Shown here in pieces: positions 34,491-44,533 of a stretch of DNA of 64,000 bases. Origin of the DNA: Flagellimonas oceani. GTDB taxonomy: Bacteria > Bacteroidota > Bacteroidia > Flavobacteriales > Flavobacteriaceae. Each line of letters begins with the position of its first letter. Within the stretch, counting starts at the first letter, position 1. Location: assembly GCF_011068285.1 (NCBI RefSeq), contig NZ_CP049616.1, positions 496,001 through 560,000 on the forward strand, given 5' to 3'. Both the position numbers and the translations under genes were made by a program. The notes beneath the pieces are model-generated. The model was not told where the DNA came from, ran no database searches, and saw nothing but the letters and a program-made list of their open reading frames with translations.

Positions 34491-35492
34491 TTAAGGGTTT
34501 TGGTCTATTTGTATTAAAAAATAATATTTAACGGTTTCGCCCGGTTTCAATGTGACGAGGTGTGACTTTTTTTCGATATCTTTTGGAGAATCTTCAAAAT
34601 CGTGGTGTGAGGCCATAGGTTCAATGCACACAAACGGATATCCTGGAGGGCTCCAAATATTGACATTCGGAAAATTCCCCAAAATCAAACTTATGTATGG
34701 TTTTTGGCCAGATTTGGCCAGACCAATTTTATTGATAACTGAGTCTTTGATGAAAATTCCAGTATTGGGAACCCTGTCATCATCAAGTCCAAGAGTCGTC
34801 TCATCTTGTAAAAAGGGGGCTACCGAATCTTTCAGAAGACTATTTTTAATTAGTTCTCTTTTGGCAGAAAGGGATTTATAAAAAAATAACTCATGTGTTT
34901 TTCTATCATTTGGTTGACCAAGTGACAGATTAAACCCAGGATGCCCACCGAGTGCAAAATACATGCTATGAGTACCGTTATTTGTGATGATATATTCGTT
35001 CAAGATGGTATTATCCGTCAATTTATATCGAACCGAAATTTTGAACAAAAATGGGTAGTTTTCGTGCAAAACCTCTTCATCGGGGACAAAACTTAATGTT
35101 GCCTCATTTTTAGATTTGTGCTTTAGGGCCATAAGACTCTGTTTTATGATTCCCATTTTTGGCATCTCGTATTTCACATTCCGAAAATAAAACTCATCGT
35201 CCTTGAATCTGACATTTACTGGAAACATTATAGGAGCCCTGTCGGTCCAATATTCACCATTGCCCTGCCATAGGTACTCAAACTCGCTGATTTTGCCTTT
35301 TATGCTTTGAAGTTCAGCCCCTTTTTTGCTAATTGATACTCTAATCGAATCATTTTCGAGCCAAAATACCTCAGAATCTTGGCCATAGACTGGAAAGAAA
35401 AATGTCAAAAAAATAAGTAAAAAACCCAATACTTTCAGGTGTGGTACTTTGCAATCCCACTTAACAGCCCTTTTTGAATTTGTTAGTTTCAT
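34491..35492 (-). CDS. Periplasmic aldose 1-epimerase-like protein (mutarotase, LacX type)
   Basis: The 333-residue protein has an N-terminal signal segment (KVLGFLLIFLTFFFPVYGQ) and a galactose-mutarotase-like beta-sandwich. Key segments are the SKKGAELQSIKG start, the catalytic His in ALGGHPGFN and the Glu in PFVCIEPMASHHDF. It would interconvert sugar anomers in the periplasm. It lies downstream of the SusCD operon on the same strand, but a strong terminator (35562-35580) separates them. It may therefore have its own promoter. Confidence 0.85.
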   Translation of the reverse strand: MKLTNSKRAVKWDCKVPHLKVLGFLLIFLTFFFPVYGQDSEVFWLENDSIRVSISKKGAELQSIKGKISEFEYLWQGNGEYWTDRAPIMFPVNVRFKDDEFYFRNVKYEMPKMGIIKQSLMALKHKSKNEATLSFVPDEEVLHENYPFLFKISVRYKLTDNTILNEYIITNNGTHSMYFALGGHPGFNLSLGQPNDRKTHELFFYKSLSAKRELIKNSLLKDSVAPFLQDETTLGLDDDRVPNTGIFIKDSVINKIGLAKSGQKPYISLILGNFPNVNIWSPPGYPFVCIEPMASHHDFEDSPKDIEKKSHLVTLKPGETVKYYFLIQIDQNP

Positions 35493-35549
35493 CGTGTGAA
35501 TGTATTAGTTCATAATAAGAAATTTAGCATAAGGACTGGAATTGGAAGC

Positions 35550-35580
35550 AAAAAGTAAAAAAGCGCAGACAAGCTGCGCT
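35550..35580 (-). terminator. Terminator of the SusCD-sulfatase-esterase operon
   Basis: AGCGCAG (35562-35568) and CTGCGCT (35574-35580) form a perfect 7-bp stem with a five-base loop. On the minus strand it is followed by TTTTTTACTTTTT. It lies 35 bases beyond the esterase stop codon. Confidence 0.85.
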
Positions 35581-35614
35581 CTCATAAAAAACTAACTCAA
35601 AATCAACCTACGTA

Positions 35615-36721
35615 TTATTTTTCACCATTTAAGTATTCAGACATTGCCGGAAATACCTCATTCATGAGTTGTTCACTCACCTTATCTGTATGATTACCGG
35701 TGTACCAGCATGTGCTATGTGGTATTTTTTCCTCTTTCAGCAATGTAGAGAAATAAACTGAACCTTCGAATAATCCGGGCATTTCGTCCTGATATCCACA
35801 GCTCAGCGCAAATTTTTTGAATTGGATTAAATTGTTTCTATATTTTTTTATTTTTTCTTCCAAATTTCCAAAACCAGCTACCCATTTCTTATGGATTTCT
35901 TCTACCTTAGTAAAATTACCATCAGGATTCCTTTTAAAAGGGAATGCGATTTTTAAAGGTTGTGAGAGATCGGGTGAGAAAGCTGACCCAAAGGCGAGAA
36001 TACCAAATATACTCGTTACCTTTCGGTCATAGGATTTTAATTCTAGTTGCAAGGTTTCGGCAAAATCCTCATCCCTCACCTTTGCCATTTTTTTGGATAA
36101 ATTCTGAACATGCACCAAGATTGAATCGTTCTGAAACATACCATTCAATAAAATATCATTTGCTAAAACGGCAGGGCTCATGGCATAGACCACAGAAAAC
36201 ACATCAGGATGCTTCAAACTGATGTTGATTGTGCCACCTCCCCCCATTGAATGACCAGTTATACCACGAGATTCCCGTTTTGCCAAAGTTCTATAATGGC
36301 CGTCAACATATGTCACGACATCTCTTACGATAAAATCTTCCCAATTTCCCGAAACCGGTGAATTGGTGTACATTGACCCTTCGAACAGGTTATGACCGTT
36401 CAGTTCTATTAAGATGAACTCTCGCTTTTCGCTATTTTTCATATAGCTGTAAAAAGCTTCCGTTTTGGGATATTCGCCAGCCTCAACAGTATATCCGTTC
36501 AAAAAATAGACCACTGGAAATAGTTCGCCCGAGCCTGAATAGGAAGGTGGTAAATAAACACCTATCTTTTGGATGTCATTTGTTCCTATTAAATTATCCT
36601 TGAGTGATGGGGCGGGAATTTCTACAAGTGAATAGCTACTATCTTGGTCCTGGGCTGCAAGGATACCGCTGACAAATAGGAATAGAATCAACAAACTTTT
36701 AATTTGATGTCGATTTTTCAT
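35615..36721 (-). CDS. Secreted Fes-like esterase (alpha/beta hydrolase)
   Basis: The frame is open from a GTG at 36772 that overlaps the sulfatase stop. The ATG at 36721 (MKNRHQIKSLLILFLFVSG) gives a clean signal peptide and 368 residues. The body follows the esterase D/enterochelin-esterase-like fold: IGVYLPPSYSGSG, PVVYFLNGY and the nucleophile elbow GHSMGGGGT. It likely removes ester groups from a glycan in the periplasm. It is the last gene of the operon before the terminator. A second esterase of the same type is at 48276. Confidence 0.85.
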   Translation of the reverse strand: MKNRHQIKSLLILFLFVSGILAAQDQDSSYSLVEIPAPSLKDNLIGTNDIQKIGVYLPPSYSGSGELFPVVYFLNGYTVEAGEYPKTEAFYSYMKNSEKREFILIELNGHNLFEGSMYTNSPVSGNWEDFIVRDVVTYVDGHYRTLAKRESRGITGHSMGGGGTINISLKHPDVFSVVYAMSPAVLANDILLNGMFQNDSILVHVQNLSKKMAKVRDEDFAETLQLELKSYDRKVTSIFGILAFGSAFSPDLSQPLKIAFPFKRNPDGNFTKVEEIHKKWVAGFGNLEEKIKKYRNNLIQFKKFALSCGYQDEMPGLFEGSVYFSTLLKEEKIPHSTCWYTGNHTDKVSEQLMNEVFPAMSEYLNGEK

Positions 36722-36768
36722 ATATCTTAAAATTAAGCGCATTTTAAATTTCAATGATAATTCAAAGG

Positions 36769-38199
36769 TCACCCCCGGTCTTTCAACTGGTCTTTCCCTT
36801 TGACCAAATCTGAATTATGTTTCTTTACCAAGGCTTGAATTTGTTCGATGATATCAAGATTGCTATCGGCAACATTAAATTTTTCAGACGGATCCACTTC
36901 AAGATTGTAGAGAAGTGGGGGATTATGTTCTTCTCGAGCAGGTGGGCCATAGGCACCTTCGGTAATGAAATGTGCTTTGAAGGCGCCCAATCTAACCGCA
37001 TAGAGCTCATCGCCCCTATAATAAAACACTTCTTTTCTTATGCTGGGCATTTTTTCGAAAAGCGTTGGGCCCAGGTCTGTTCCGTCTATTTTTCGATCAT
37101 CGGGCAATGGCACATTTGCCAATTTACTGAAGGTCGTAAACAAATCCATGGTGGTACCTATTTGTGTCACCAAACCAGGTTGTATTCGGCCGGGACCCCA
37201 AAAAATACATGGTTCACGCATACCTCCTTCCCAAGTTGAGCCTTTTCCTTCTCGCAAAAGTCCTGCACTTCCACCTTCTTCGTTCATGATGAGCCAAGGC
37301 CCATTGTCAGAGGTGAAGACCACAATGGTGTTTTCATCGAGGCCGTTTTTTTTCAGTTCGGCCAATATCTGCCCGACCCCGTGGTCAATCTCTTCAACGA
37401 CATCCCCATAGATGCCCCTATTACTGGTACCCAAAAAATCCTTCGAGGCAAAAAGAGGTACATGTGGAAGATTATGGGCCAAATAAAGAAAAAATGGTTT
37501 TTCCTTGTTTTGCCGGATGAACTGAACAGCCTCTTCATTATAACGTTTTGTCAATGTGTTCTGATCAGCTGGTCGTTCCACTATCTCGGTATTGCGCATG
37601 AGGGGAACGTTGAAAGTGTTTATATCCTTTCTTTCTTCTGACTTCCAAAAATCAATATATCCATGAGCAGACCTAAATGGTATGATATTGTCCATGTCAT
37701 TGCTGTAAGGAATTCCAAAATAGTAATCGAACCCTTGGTTTGTTGGTAGATACTCTTCTTTATGGCCCAAATGCCATTTACCTATACAGGCCGTTCTGTA
37801 ACCGACTTTTTTTAATTGTTCCGCCATGGTTACCTCATTCTGCGGCAATCCATTGTGGGAATCGGGAAAAAGGACGCGGTTTACCCTGCTTGTCATCCCA
37901 TTTCTGATGGGCAACCTCCCTGTCAACAATGCTGCCCTACTGGGGGTACATACGCTGGATCCAACATAGAAGTTCGTCCACTTTTGGCCTTCTACCGCCA
38001 TTTGGTCCAGATTTTTGGTATGTATGGTAGGATGGCCGTATGAGCTCAGATCGCCATACCCAAGATCATCGGCAAAGATGACCACAAAATTCAAAGGCTT
38101 ATCTTTCCCTTTCGATTCTTGGTCTTTCTCAGTTTGTTGTTCTGTACACGCTATTGTGAACGACAAGACTGAAAGTATAATAAAAATGTTTTTGCTCAT
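36769..38199 (-). CDS. Sulfatase lipoprotein (family S1)
   Basis: From the ATG at 38199 (MSKNIFIILSVLSFTIAC, lipobox Cys18) the protein has 476 residues. It shows the arylsulfatase pattern: FADDLGYGDLSSYG with metal-binding Asp pair, the formylglycine signature CTPSRAALLTG (Cys84), GKWHLGH, and FTSDNGPW with the metal-binding Asp-Asn. All key residues are present. Cys84 must be converted to formylglycine, and a matching enzyme is encoded at 51035. It follows SusD on the same strand and would remove sulfate from the imported glycan. The subfamily and the sugar are not identified. Confidence 0.92.
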   Translation of the reverse strand: MSKNIFIILSVLSFTIACTEQQTEKDQESKGKDKPLNFVVIFADDLGYGDLSSYGHPTIHTKNLDQMAVEGQKWTNFYVGSSVCTPSRAALLTGRLPIRNGMTSRVNRVLFPDSHNGLPQNEVTMAEQLKKVGYRTACIGKWHLGHKEEYLPTNQGFDYYFGIPYSNDMDNIIPFRSAHGYIDFWKSEERKDINTFNVPLMRNTEIVERPADQNTLTKRYNEEAVQFIRQNKEKPFFLYLAHNLPHVPLFASKDFLGTSNRGIYGDVVEEIDHGVGQILAELKKNGLDENTIVVFTSDNGPWLIMNEEGGSAGLLREGKGSTWEGGMREPCIFWGPGRIQPGLVTQIGTTMDLFTTFSKLANVPLPDDRKIDGTDLGPTLFEKMPSIRKEVFYYRGDELYAVRLGAFKAHFITEGAYGPPAREEHNPPLLYNLEVDPSEKFNVADSNLDIIEQIQALVKKHNSDLVKGKDQLKDRG

Positions 38200-38410
38200 G
38201 AATCTAATTATTTTTTCATTCAAATTGACTTTTTTATCTTCAATATTCCTACCTAAAGTTTGGGGTATTCGCTAAAATTTACTGACGAAGAAGCCTTTCA
38301 GCTGATTGTTAAAGATGGAAGAAAGCTTAGGTAGGCTGCCCATTAAAGTTGTCCACCGTTGCTTTTCTATTTTAACCTTTATTATAACATTCTGAAGACC
38401 CTTAAAATAT

Positions 38411-39838
38411 TTAATACCCAGCATTTTGTTCCAGATTGGAATTGGCATCCAGCTCTCTTTGCGGAATTGGATAGAGCACATGAAATTCTTGGGCATTTTT
38501 TCCCCTTGCTTGAGCCCTAGAGATCATAACCCCGTGCCTAATCTGGTCTTCCCTTGCATTTCCTTCAAAATAGAATTCCCACTCCCTTTCACGTAAGATG
38601 GCATCCCGCAATGAGTCTTTGTTGAAACTTCCCAAAATCAAGGGAGTGGCCCCGGCCCGATTTCTGACCTCATTAATAAGGTCAATGACCTCTTGAGTGG
38701 GCCCGTTGAGCTCATTAAGCGCTTCAGCCCTTGTCAACAATATGTCGGCATACCTGATGACCACGATATCATTGCCAGCAGAAGGTCCTACCGCATTAGG
38801 GTCAAAAGGCAATTTATAGGGGTGTGATTGGTCATTGCCCAATCCCATTACAAGTTGACCTGTTGCTGTACTTTCCCATTCCGTTATTATGCGGCTGCTT
38901 CGTGTGTCTGTCGCCTCAAAGGAGTTTACAAAATCATCGAAGAGGTATGTGCGTGCCGCAAACACCGAATTGTTGGGAAAAGGCCGGGGATAATCAGGAG
39001 GAAAAATCAATGCATTCATGAACTGGCCTGCCCCGGCGGCATTCTTGGGAAGTGCCCAAATAACTTCAGCATTGCCCTCGTTCGATATATCAAAGACATC
39101 AGAGTAATTGGGCAATAAACTATAAAGCCCTAGATTCATGACATGTAGAGACATATCGGCCGCTTTTTGCCATTGTTTGGTATTTAGATAAAATTTTGCC
39201 AGGACCGACATGGCCACTCCCTGGGACGCCCGACCAAAAGCCATAGGCTCGGTCGGCAAAGTTGCAATCGCCTCTAGAAGTTCTTGTTCTATAAAAGCCC
39301 GTGTTTCTTCATCGCTAGAGCGTGGCAACAAAGGATCGTCAGTTGAAGACTGATAGAGCGGCAACCTGCCGAAAAGCTTGTAGAGCTCAGAATAGGCCCA
39401 GCCCCTTAAAAAATGGACTTCGGCCTCAGTTCTTTGCTTGTAATCATCCGAAAAAGAATCATTGTCCAAATTATCCAAGACTAAATTCGCATCACGAATG
39501 GAGCTAAAGTACACTATCCATACAGGAATTAACTGTCCATGGTTACTGTCCCAAGTGTAATCGATCAATGATTGCCATGCACTTTCAATCGACCCGCCGG
39601 CACCCCAGACTTCCCCAGCCGGCATGGTTCCCAAATAATAGGGGGACCAAGATTCATCATCCCCTGACCTGTGTGAATAACTATAAGCTGCATTCAACAG
39701 AGAATTGAGTCCTTGCTCAGAAGTAAAAAGTGTAGAGGGTGAGAGCTCAGAGAATACCTCCTCCTCCAAACGTTCTTCACAGCCCATCAAGCTTGTCAGC
39801 ATTAAAATAAGGACTATTTTATAATGATAAGTTTTCAT
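38411..39838 (-). CDS. susD: SusD/RagB family nutrient-binding lipoprotein
   Basis: The 475-residue protein has a lipobox at Cys20 (LTSLMGC). It continues with the standard SusD start (EEEVFSELSPSTLFTSEQGL), TPR-like helices and a C-terminal part with ADILLTRAEALNEL and LRDAILREREWEFYFEG. SusD proteins sit on the cell surface and cap the SusC porin, binding the incoming oligosaccharide. It lies 26 bases downstream of susC. Confidence 0.93.
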   Translation of the reverse strand: MKTYHYKIVLILMLTSLMGCEERLEEEVFSELSPSTLFTSEQGLNSLLNAAYSYSHRSGDDESWSPYYLGTMPAGEVWGAGGSIESAWQSLIDYTWDSNHGQLIPVWIVYFSSIRDANLVLDNLDNDSFSDDYKQRTEAEVHFLRGWAYSELYKLFGRLPLYQSSTDDPLLPRSSDEETRAFIEQELLEAIATLPTEPMAFGRASQGVAMSVLAKFYLNTKQWQKAADMSLHVMNLGLYSLLPNYSDVFDISNEGNAEVIWALPKNAAGAGQFMNALIFPPDYPRPFPNNSVFAARTYLFDDFVNSFEATDTRSSRIITEWESTATGQLVMGLGNDQSHPYKLPFDPNAVGPSAGNDIVVIRYADILLTRAEALNELNGPTQEVIDLINEVRNRAGATPLILGSFNKDSLRDAILREREWEFYFEGNAREDQIRHGVMISRAQARGKNAQEFHVLYPIPQRELDANSNLEQNAGY

Positions 39839-39864
39839 AATTGTAAATATTTTAATTGTTAGAC

Positions 39865-42800
39865 CTAAAAGTTGGCAGTAAGACCCAACATGTAGGTTCT
39901 CGCCAAAGGATAACTACTATAATCAATCCTTACGTTACTTCTACCAAATGAATTTGCCTCTGGATCAAAACCTATATAATCAGTAATTGTAAATAGGTTC
40001 TGGCCAGTCACATAGACTTGAAGTGCATTTAAAAAATCAATATTCTGAACTGGCACGTTGTACGATAGCCGAACATTTTTCAATCTTAAATAAGAAGCAT
40101 CTTGAATGGTAAGTGTATTGACTTTTCCTGCCCCGTACGCATTAGGATTTACCCCTGAAGGCCATTTTGTATTTGTATTTTGAGGTGTCCACCGATTCAA
40201 TATTTGATTCGCCAGTCGGTTTCTTCTGAAATTTGCAGGATAAAGAGACTCTATTACATTAATGTTCAATAGGTCGACGCCGGCCTGGCCCTGAAAAAAG
40301 AAATCCAGCTTCAAATTTTTGTAAGAAATTGAATTTTGTATGCCATAGGTAAAATCAGGATAAGGCGTACCAATAATGCTCTGGTCTGCAGGTGTGATGG
40401 CACCATCTCCATTTCGATCTTCAAAAATTGGAAAACCGGGCTGGGCTGTCGGCTGCGCCGAATTGGCAATGTCGTCGCCTTCTTGAAAAATGCCGGTGAC
40501 CACGTACCCATAATAGGAGGCAAGGGGGTCACCTTCTTGGATAATCGCCGTATTGCCCACTGCCTGAACACCTCCTGTAACGATACTTTCAATACGGCCC
40601 AAATCCACCACTTCATTCTTAATGGCAGAAAAATTCAAAGAAGTGTCCCATTTGAAATTATCGGTTACTATATTGGTCGAGTTGAAAAGAAACTCGAACC
40701 CACTGTTCTTAACCTCACCTACATTTGTCAATATTGAAGCATAACCAGACGCAAATGGCAAGGGAAGATCGAATAACAGGTCTTTCGATTCTTTTGAAAA
40801 ATAATCCAAGCTTCCACTGAACCTGCCACCAGAAATGCCAAAATCAAGACCAACATTTAGCTGTTCGGTGGTTTCCCACTTAAGGTCAGGATTTGCAATA
40901 CGCTGCGGGACGACACTGCCCGAAATCGTGCCACCAAACACCACGTTGGGTCCAGTGCCAAAGGTCAATTGCGATGCGTAGTTGCCAATTTCCTGGTTAC
41001 CTGTCTGGCCCCAACTTGCTCTCAGCTTAAGCTGGCTGAAACTATCGGGAATAAATTCTTCTTGGTCTAGCTTATAGCCCAAGGCAAAGGAAGGAAAATA
41101 GCCCCATTTGTTGTTCTCTCCGAATCTTGATGATCCATCTGCCCGTATCGAGGCGGTCAACAAAAATTTGTCGAAAAGGTTATAGTTAACCCTCCCCAAA
41201 TATGACAACAAAGTATTTTCTTCCTTGCCACTGGAGAGTACATCCGTATTGGTATCACCCAGGGCCAAATTGTTCGTTTTGATATCATCTGTCGGAAAAC
41301 CACTGATATTACCCGAAAAGAACCTTGAACTGAACTTTTGAAAGGTGATACCGCCCAATACCGTAAGCGCATGATCTTCGTTAAAAGTTTTGTCATAGGT
41401 CATCGTATACTCGAACAGATAATTTGAACGTTCCAATACGTTGATGTTCGCAATACCACCAGCTGCTCCACCACGTATGGTCTGTGTGGTATTGTAAATG
41501 TCACGTCTTGATGTTTGCCTGTCGGTTCCGAAATTGAACTTTCCCGAAAGGTCTTCTGTGAAATCGTAGTTCAAAAAAGCACTACCGAAAGTTCTATTTG
41601 TCTCGCTCTCACTGATAATGGCGTTTATCAAGGTGACAGGATTGTTGACCGTAAGATTCGCGGATTGGCTAAAAGTACCATCGTCATTTAATATGGGTTC
41701 GGTAGGGTCATATAACAACGAAGAGTAAATGGGCCCTGCTTGCTCATTGGTATTGACGCCATCGACATTGTTGTTATCCTTGATCAAGCTTGTGTTGAAG
41801 TTTAGGCCAATCTGGGTCTTGTTCCCAATTTTTGTCTCTAGGTTTATTCTTCCGGTATATCTTTTTATACCAGAATTTTTGACAACACCTTCTTGGTCAA
41901 AATAGTTGAATGAGGCATAATAATTTGTGTTTTCGCTGCCCCCGCTCACGGCTAAGTTATGGCTAGTCAAAGGGGCCGAACGGAAGACCTCCTCTTGCCA
42001 ATCTGTTCCTCTGCCAATTCTTGAAATGTCGTCATCATTAAAAACTGCTTCATTTCCTTGTGCAATGGACAGATCGTTTATGGCATCGATGTATTGGGAA
42101 GTAGACAACACATCAATTTTTTCGGCGACCGATTGAATACCGGCATAAACATCATAAGTAACATTTACCTTGCCCTTGCCTCCCTTTTTGGTGGTAATCA
42201 AGATTACCCCATTCGCACCTCTTGAACCATAGATTGCTGTTGCCGAGGCATCCTTTAAAATCTCTATGGATTCCACATCAGCTGGGTTCAGGGCATTCAA
42301 CGGGTTTCTTGGGCTCAGGTTTTGGCTTACTTCGGCCACTCCGCCAGAACCAAGGTTGGGACTGTTATCAATCGGGAACCCATCAATTACATATAAAGGT
42401 TCATTGCTGGCATTCAAAGAGTTAGAACCCCTGATCCTAATTGCCAGTCCCCCACCGGGCGCTGAACTGGCCTGGTTTATCTGTACCCCGGCCGCCCTAC
42501 CGAGCATCATCTGGTCGACCGATACGTTTGCCCCTGGGTTCATGTCATCTTGGCTCAATGATGCGACAGATCCTGTTAAGTCACTTTTCTTTTGCGTTCC
42601 ATAGCCAACGACCACAATTTCATCAAGTGCAGCAGCGCTTTCTTGTAAGATGATGTTCAGGTTAGATTGTCCATTGACAGGTATTTCCTTGGTAGTAAAC
42701 CCTATATACGACACAGTCAATACGGCATCACTGTCAGTCACTCTAATTGAAAAATTACCGTCAAAATCAGTCTGAGTGCCATTCGTGGTCCCTTTTTCGA

Positions 42801-43272
42801 TAATATTGGCTCCCGCCAAAGGAACTCCTGAATCATCCGCTACAGTTCCGTTGACCGTAAGATCTTGAAATACAACAGTACTGGTGTCCAGTGACATATT
42901 GGTCGGGTCTTCAAATACTGTAACTTGTCTGCCTATGATATTGTAGCCTAGACCGTATTGTGCCAGAAAAGAATCCAGAATATCCGGCAACGTTACATTG
43001 TTCCGCTTAAGGGTAATCGAATTTTCGTTGGGCAAAATACCATCTTTATAAAAAAAGATGTACTCGCTATCCTCTTGTATTTCATCAAAAAGTGTCTCTA
43101 GATTTACCTTTTTAAGATTAAGGTTAAGTTTTGTCTGTGCATAGGTGTCATTTGCATTAAGGGCCGTTAATCCTATCAATATGTAGCAAAGAAATGACCT
43201 CATGAGGTTAGATGAAATGGACTGGTTATTTAATTTCTCCAAGGCATATGCAATTCTTGAGTAATTATTCAT
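39865..43272 (-). CDS. susC: SusC/RagA TonB-dependent receptor with STN signalling domain
   Basis: The 1135-residue protein starts with a signal segment. An STN domain follows (about residues 50-105: LNLNLKKVNLETLFDEIQED, ILDSFLAQYGLGYNI). A carboxypeptidase-like regulatory domain spans about 130-215 (GTVADDSGVPLAGANIIEKG). The plug starts with DEIVVVGYGTQKKSDLTGSV, and a long beta barrel ends in YMLGLTANF. The STN domain indicates transduction of substrate binding through the FecR protein encoded just upstream. It imports oligosaccharides across the outer membrane with SusD. Confidence 0.95.
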   Translation of the reverse strand: MNNYSRIAYALEKLNNQSISSNLMRSFLCYILIGLTALNANDTYAQTKLNLNLKKVNLETLFDEIQEDSEYIFFYKDGILPNENSITLKRNNVTLPDILDSFLAQYGLGYNIIGRQVTVFEDPTNMSLDTSTVVFQDLTVNGTVADDSGVPLAGANIIEKGTTNGTQTDFDGNFSIRVTDSDAVLTVSYIGFTTKEIPVNGQSNLNIILQESAAALDEIVVVGYGTQKKSDLTGSVASLSQDDMNPGANVSVDQMMLGRAAGVQINQASSAPGGGLAIRIRGSNSLNASNEPLYVIDGFPIDNSPNLGSGGVAEVSQNLSPRNPLNALNPADVESIEILKDASATAIYGSRGANGVILITTKKGGKGKVNVTYDVYAGIQSVAEKIDVLSTSQYIDAINDLSIAQGNEAVFNDDDISRIGRGTDWQEEVFRSAPLTSHNLAVSGGSENTNYYASFNYFDQEGVVKNSGIKRYTGRINLETKIGNKTQIGLNFNTSLIKDNNNVDGVNTNEQAGPIYSSLLYDPTEPILNDDGTFSQSANLTVNNPVTLINAIISESETNRTFGSAFLNYDFTEDLSGKFNFGTDRQTSRRDIYNTTQTIRGGAAGGIANINVLERSNYLFEYTMTYDKTFNEDHALTVLGGITFQKFSSRFFSGNISGFPTDDIKTNNLALGDTNTDVLSSGKEENTLLSYLGRVNYNLFDKFLLTASIRADGSSRFGENNKWGYFPSFALGYKLDQEEFIPDSFSQLKLRASWGQTGNQEIGNYASQLTFGTGPNVVFGGTISGSVVPQRIANPDLKWETTEQLNVGLDFGISGGRFSGSLDYFSKESKDLLFDLPLPFASGYASILTNVGEVKNSGFEFLFNSTNIVTDNFKWDTSLNFSAIKNEVVDLGRIESIVTGGVQAVGNTAIIQEGDPLASYYGYVVTGIFQEGDDIANSAQPTAQPGFPIFEDRNGDGAITPADQSIIGTPYPDFTYGIQNSISYKNLKLDFFFQGQAGVDLLNINVIESLYPANFRRNRLANQILNRWTPQNTNTKWPSGVNPNAYGAGKVNTLTIQDASYLRLKNVRLSYNVPVQNIDFLNALQVYVTGQNLFTITDYIGFDPEANSFGRSNVRIDYSSYPLARTYMLGLTANF

Positions 43273-43292
43273 AATTTTATGATTCAGTTAGT

Positions 43293-43343
43293 TATTACTT
43301 CGGTAATACATTTACAACCGGCAGATGCTCCAACATCTGTCGG
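43293..43343. promoter_or_regulatory. Two hairpins between FecR and susC
   Basis: One hairpin (43318-43343) has arms CCGGCAGATG and CATCTGTCGG with a six-base loop, and on the plus strand it is followed by TTTTT. A second small hairpin (TATTAC-TTCG-GTAATA) lies at 43293-43308, 21-36 bases upstream of susC. On the minus-strand mRNA they could act in processing or attenuation between the regulator genes and susC. Confidence 0.5.
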
Positions 43344-43365
43344 TTTTTGTTTAGTTGGTTTTAAT

Positions 43366-44439
43366 TCATTGGCTTGGCGTTTTATAAATTTGTTGAGTGG
43401 TTATTAGTATGATTTTATCTGCTTGGCGTTCCATAGTAAAGTGATATGCTTTGCCTAAAGTTTGAATAACACTATATACATCTTCCTTTAAGTCAATTTT
43501 TCCAGAATAAGTGTCCTTACTCAATTGTTCGCCCTTGACAATTATTTCAACCCCATAGTATCTAGACAATTTTGTTGCTATATACTTAAGATCATTTTTT
43601 TGAAAGCTGAAGAATCCTTTCCTCCATCCAAAATATTCATCCATATTTACTGCATACTGTATATCAATTTCCTTGGTTGTGCTATTATAACTTGAACGTG
43701 TGCCAGGAGTTATTTTAAAAGATTTCCCATCATCTTTGGCATATGTAACCAATACACTACCGCTTTTAAGGACTGTGCTTGTTTTTTCATCTTCCCTATA
43801 ACTACTAATGTTAAAAACAGTACCCAGCACCTCAACTTCCTGATTTGAAGAAAGCACTAAAAACGGTCTTTTAGGGTTATGAGATACTTCAAATATTGCT
43901 TCGCCTTCTAAATAAACCTCTCTTCTATCACCTTTAAAAACTACAGGATAAACCAATCTCGAGCCTGAGTTGATCCATACTTTTGTACCATCTGAAAGGG
44001 TCACATCTGTGCGCTTTCCATAGGGTACCAGGATAGTATTGAAAATAGGCTTGTCTTCATCTTTTAAGATTTGTCTATATTTTTCACCCGTTCCCACTTG
44101 TAGATCCTTTCCCGTTGGGGAATATTTTAATGTGTTGTTCTTTTCTTTTAGTTGTACTTTCTTTCCCTCGCCCAGCACCACAGTTACCTGATTACTCTTG
44201 CTAACGTCAATAAATGGCGCATCTTCATCAACAAAATCTTGTAAAGATTGTTCGCCGAGCATGTCAAAAACGCTGAAAACACCAAACAATATCACTATAG
44301 ACGCCGCTGCGCCGTACAATAACCTAGCCCTTTGTTTAATCTTTCGATTTTCTCTCAGAATCCTTGCCGACCTAATTATGCGACTTTTGAGCTTTTCCCG
44401 CTCCGTATCGGATAGGGTTCCTTTGTTATTCAATTTCAT
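43366..44439 (-). CDS. FecR-type anti-sigma/transducer protein
   Basis: The 357-residue protein has a cytosolic N-terminus, one membrane helix (about residues 43-65: LLYGAAASIVILFGVFSVF) and a periplasmic FecR domain (about 105-210: KRTDVTLSDGTKVWINSGSR, KGDRREVYLEGEAIFEVSHN). A DUF4974-like C-terminus contacts the STN domain of the receptor. It lies between the ECF sigma gene and susC, the standard order for trans-envelope regulation of SusCD loci. Confidence 0.93.
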   Translation of the reverse strand: MKLNNKGTLSDTEREKLKSRIIRSARILRENRKIKQRARLLYGAAASIVILFGVFSVFDMLGEQSLQDFVDEDAPFIDVSKSNQVTVVLGEGKKVQLKEKNNTLKYSPTGKDLQVGTGEKYRQILKDEDKPIFNTILVPYGKRTDVTLSDGTKVWINSGSRLVYPVVFKGDRREVYLEGEAIFEVSHNPKRPFLVLSSNQEVEVLGTVFNISSYREDEKTSTVLKSGSVLVTYAKDDGKSFKITPGTRSSYNSTTKEIDIQYAVNMDEYFGWRKGFFSFQKNDLKYIATKLSRYYGVEIIVKGEQLSKDTYSGKIDLKEDVYSVIQTLGKAYHFTMERQADKIILITTQQIYKTPSQ

Positions 44440-44533
44440 AATTGTTTGGATAATCGGCAGTGGAAATTACAGCCACTGTATATATGTAAGAGAACAATTT
44501 CTGTTGTTTATAGACAATGAAATCTAATTATTT

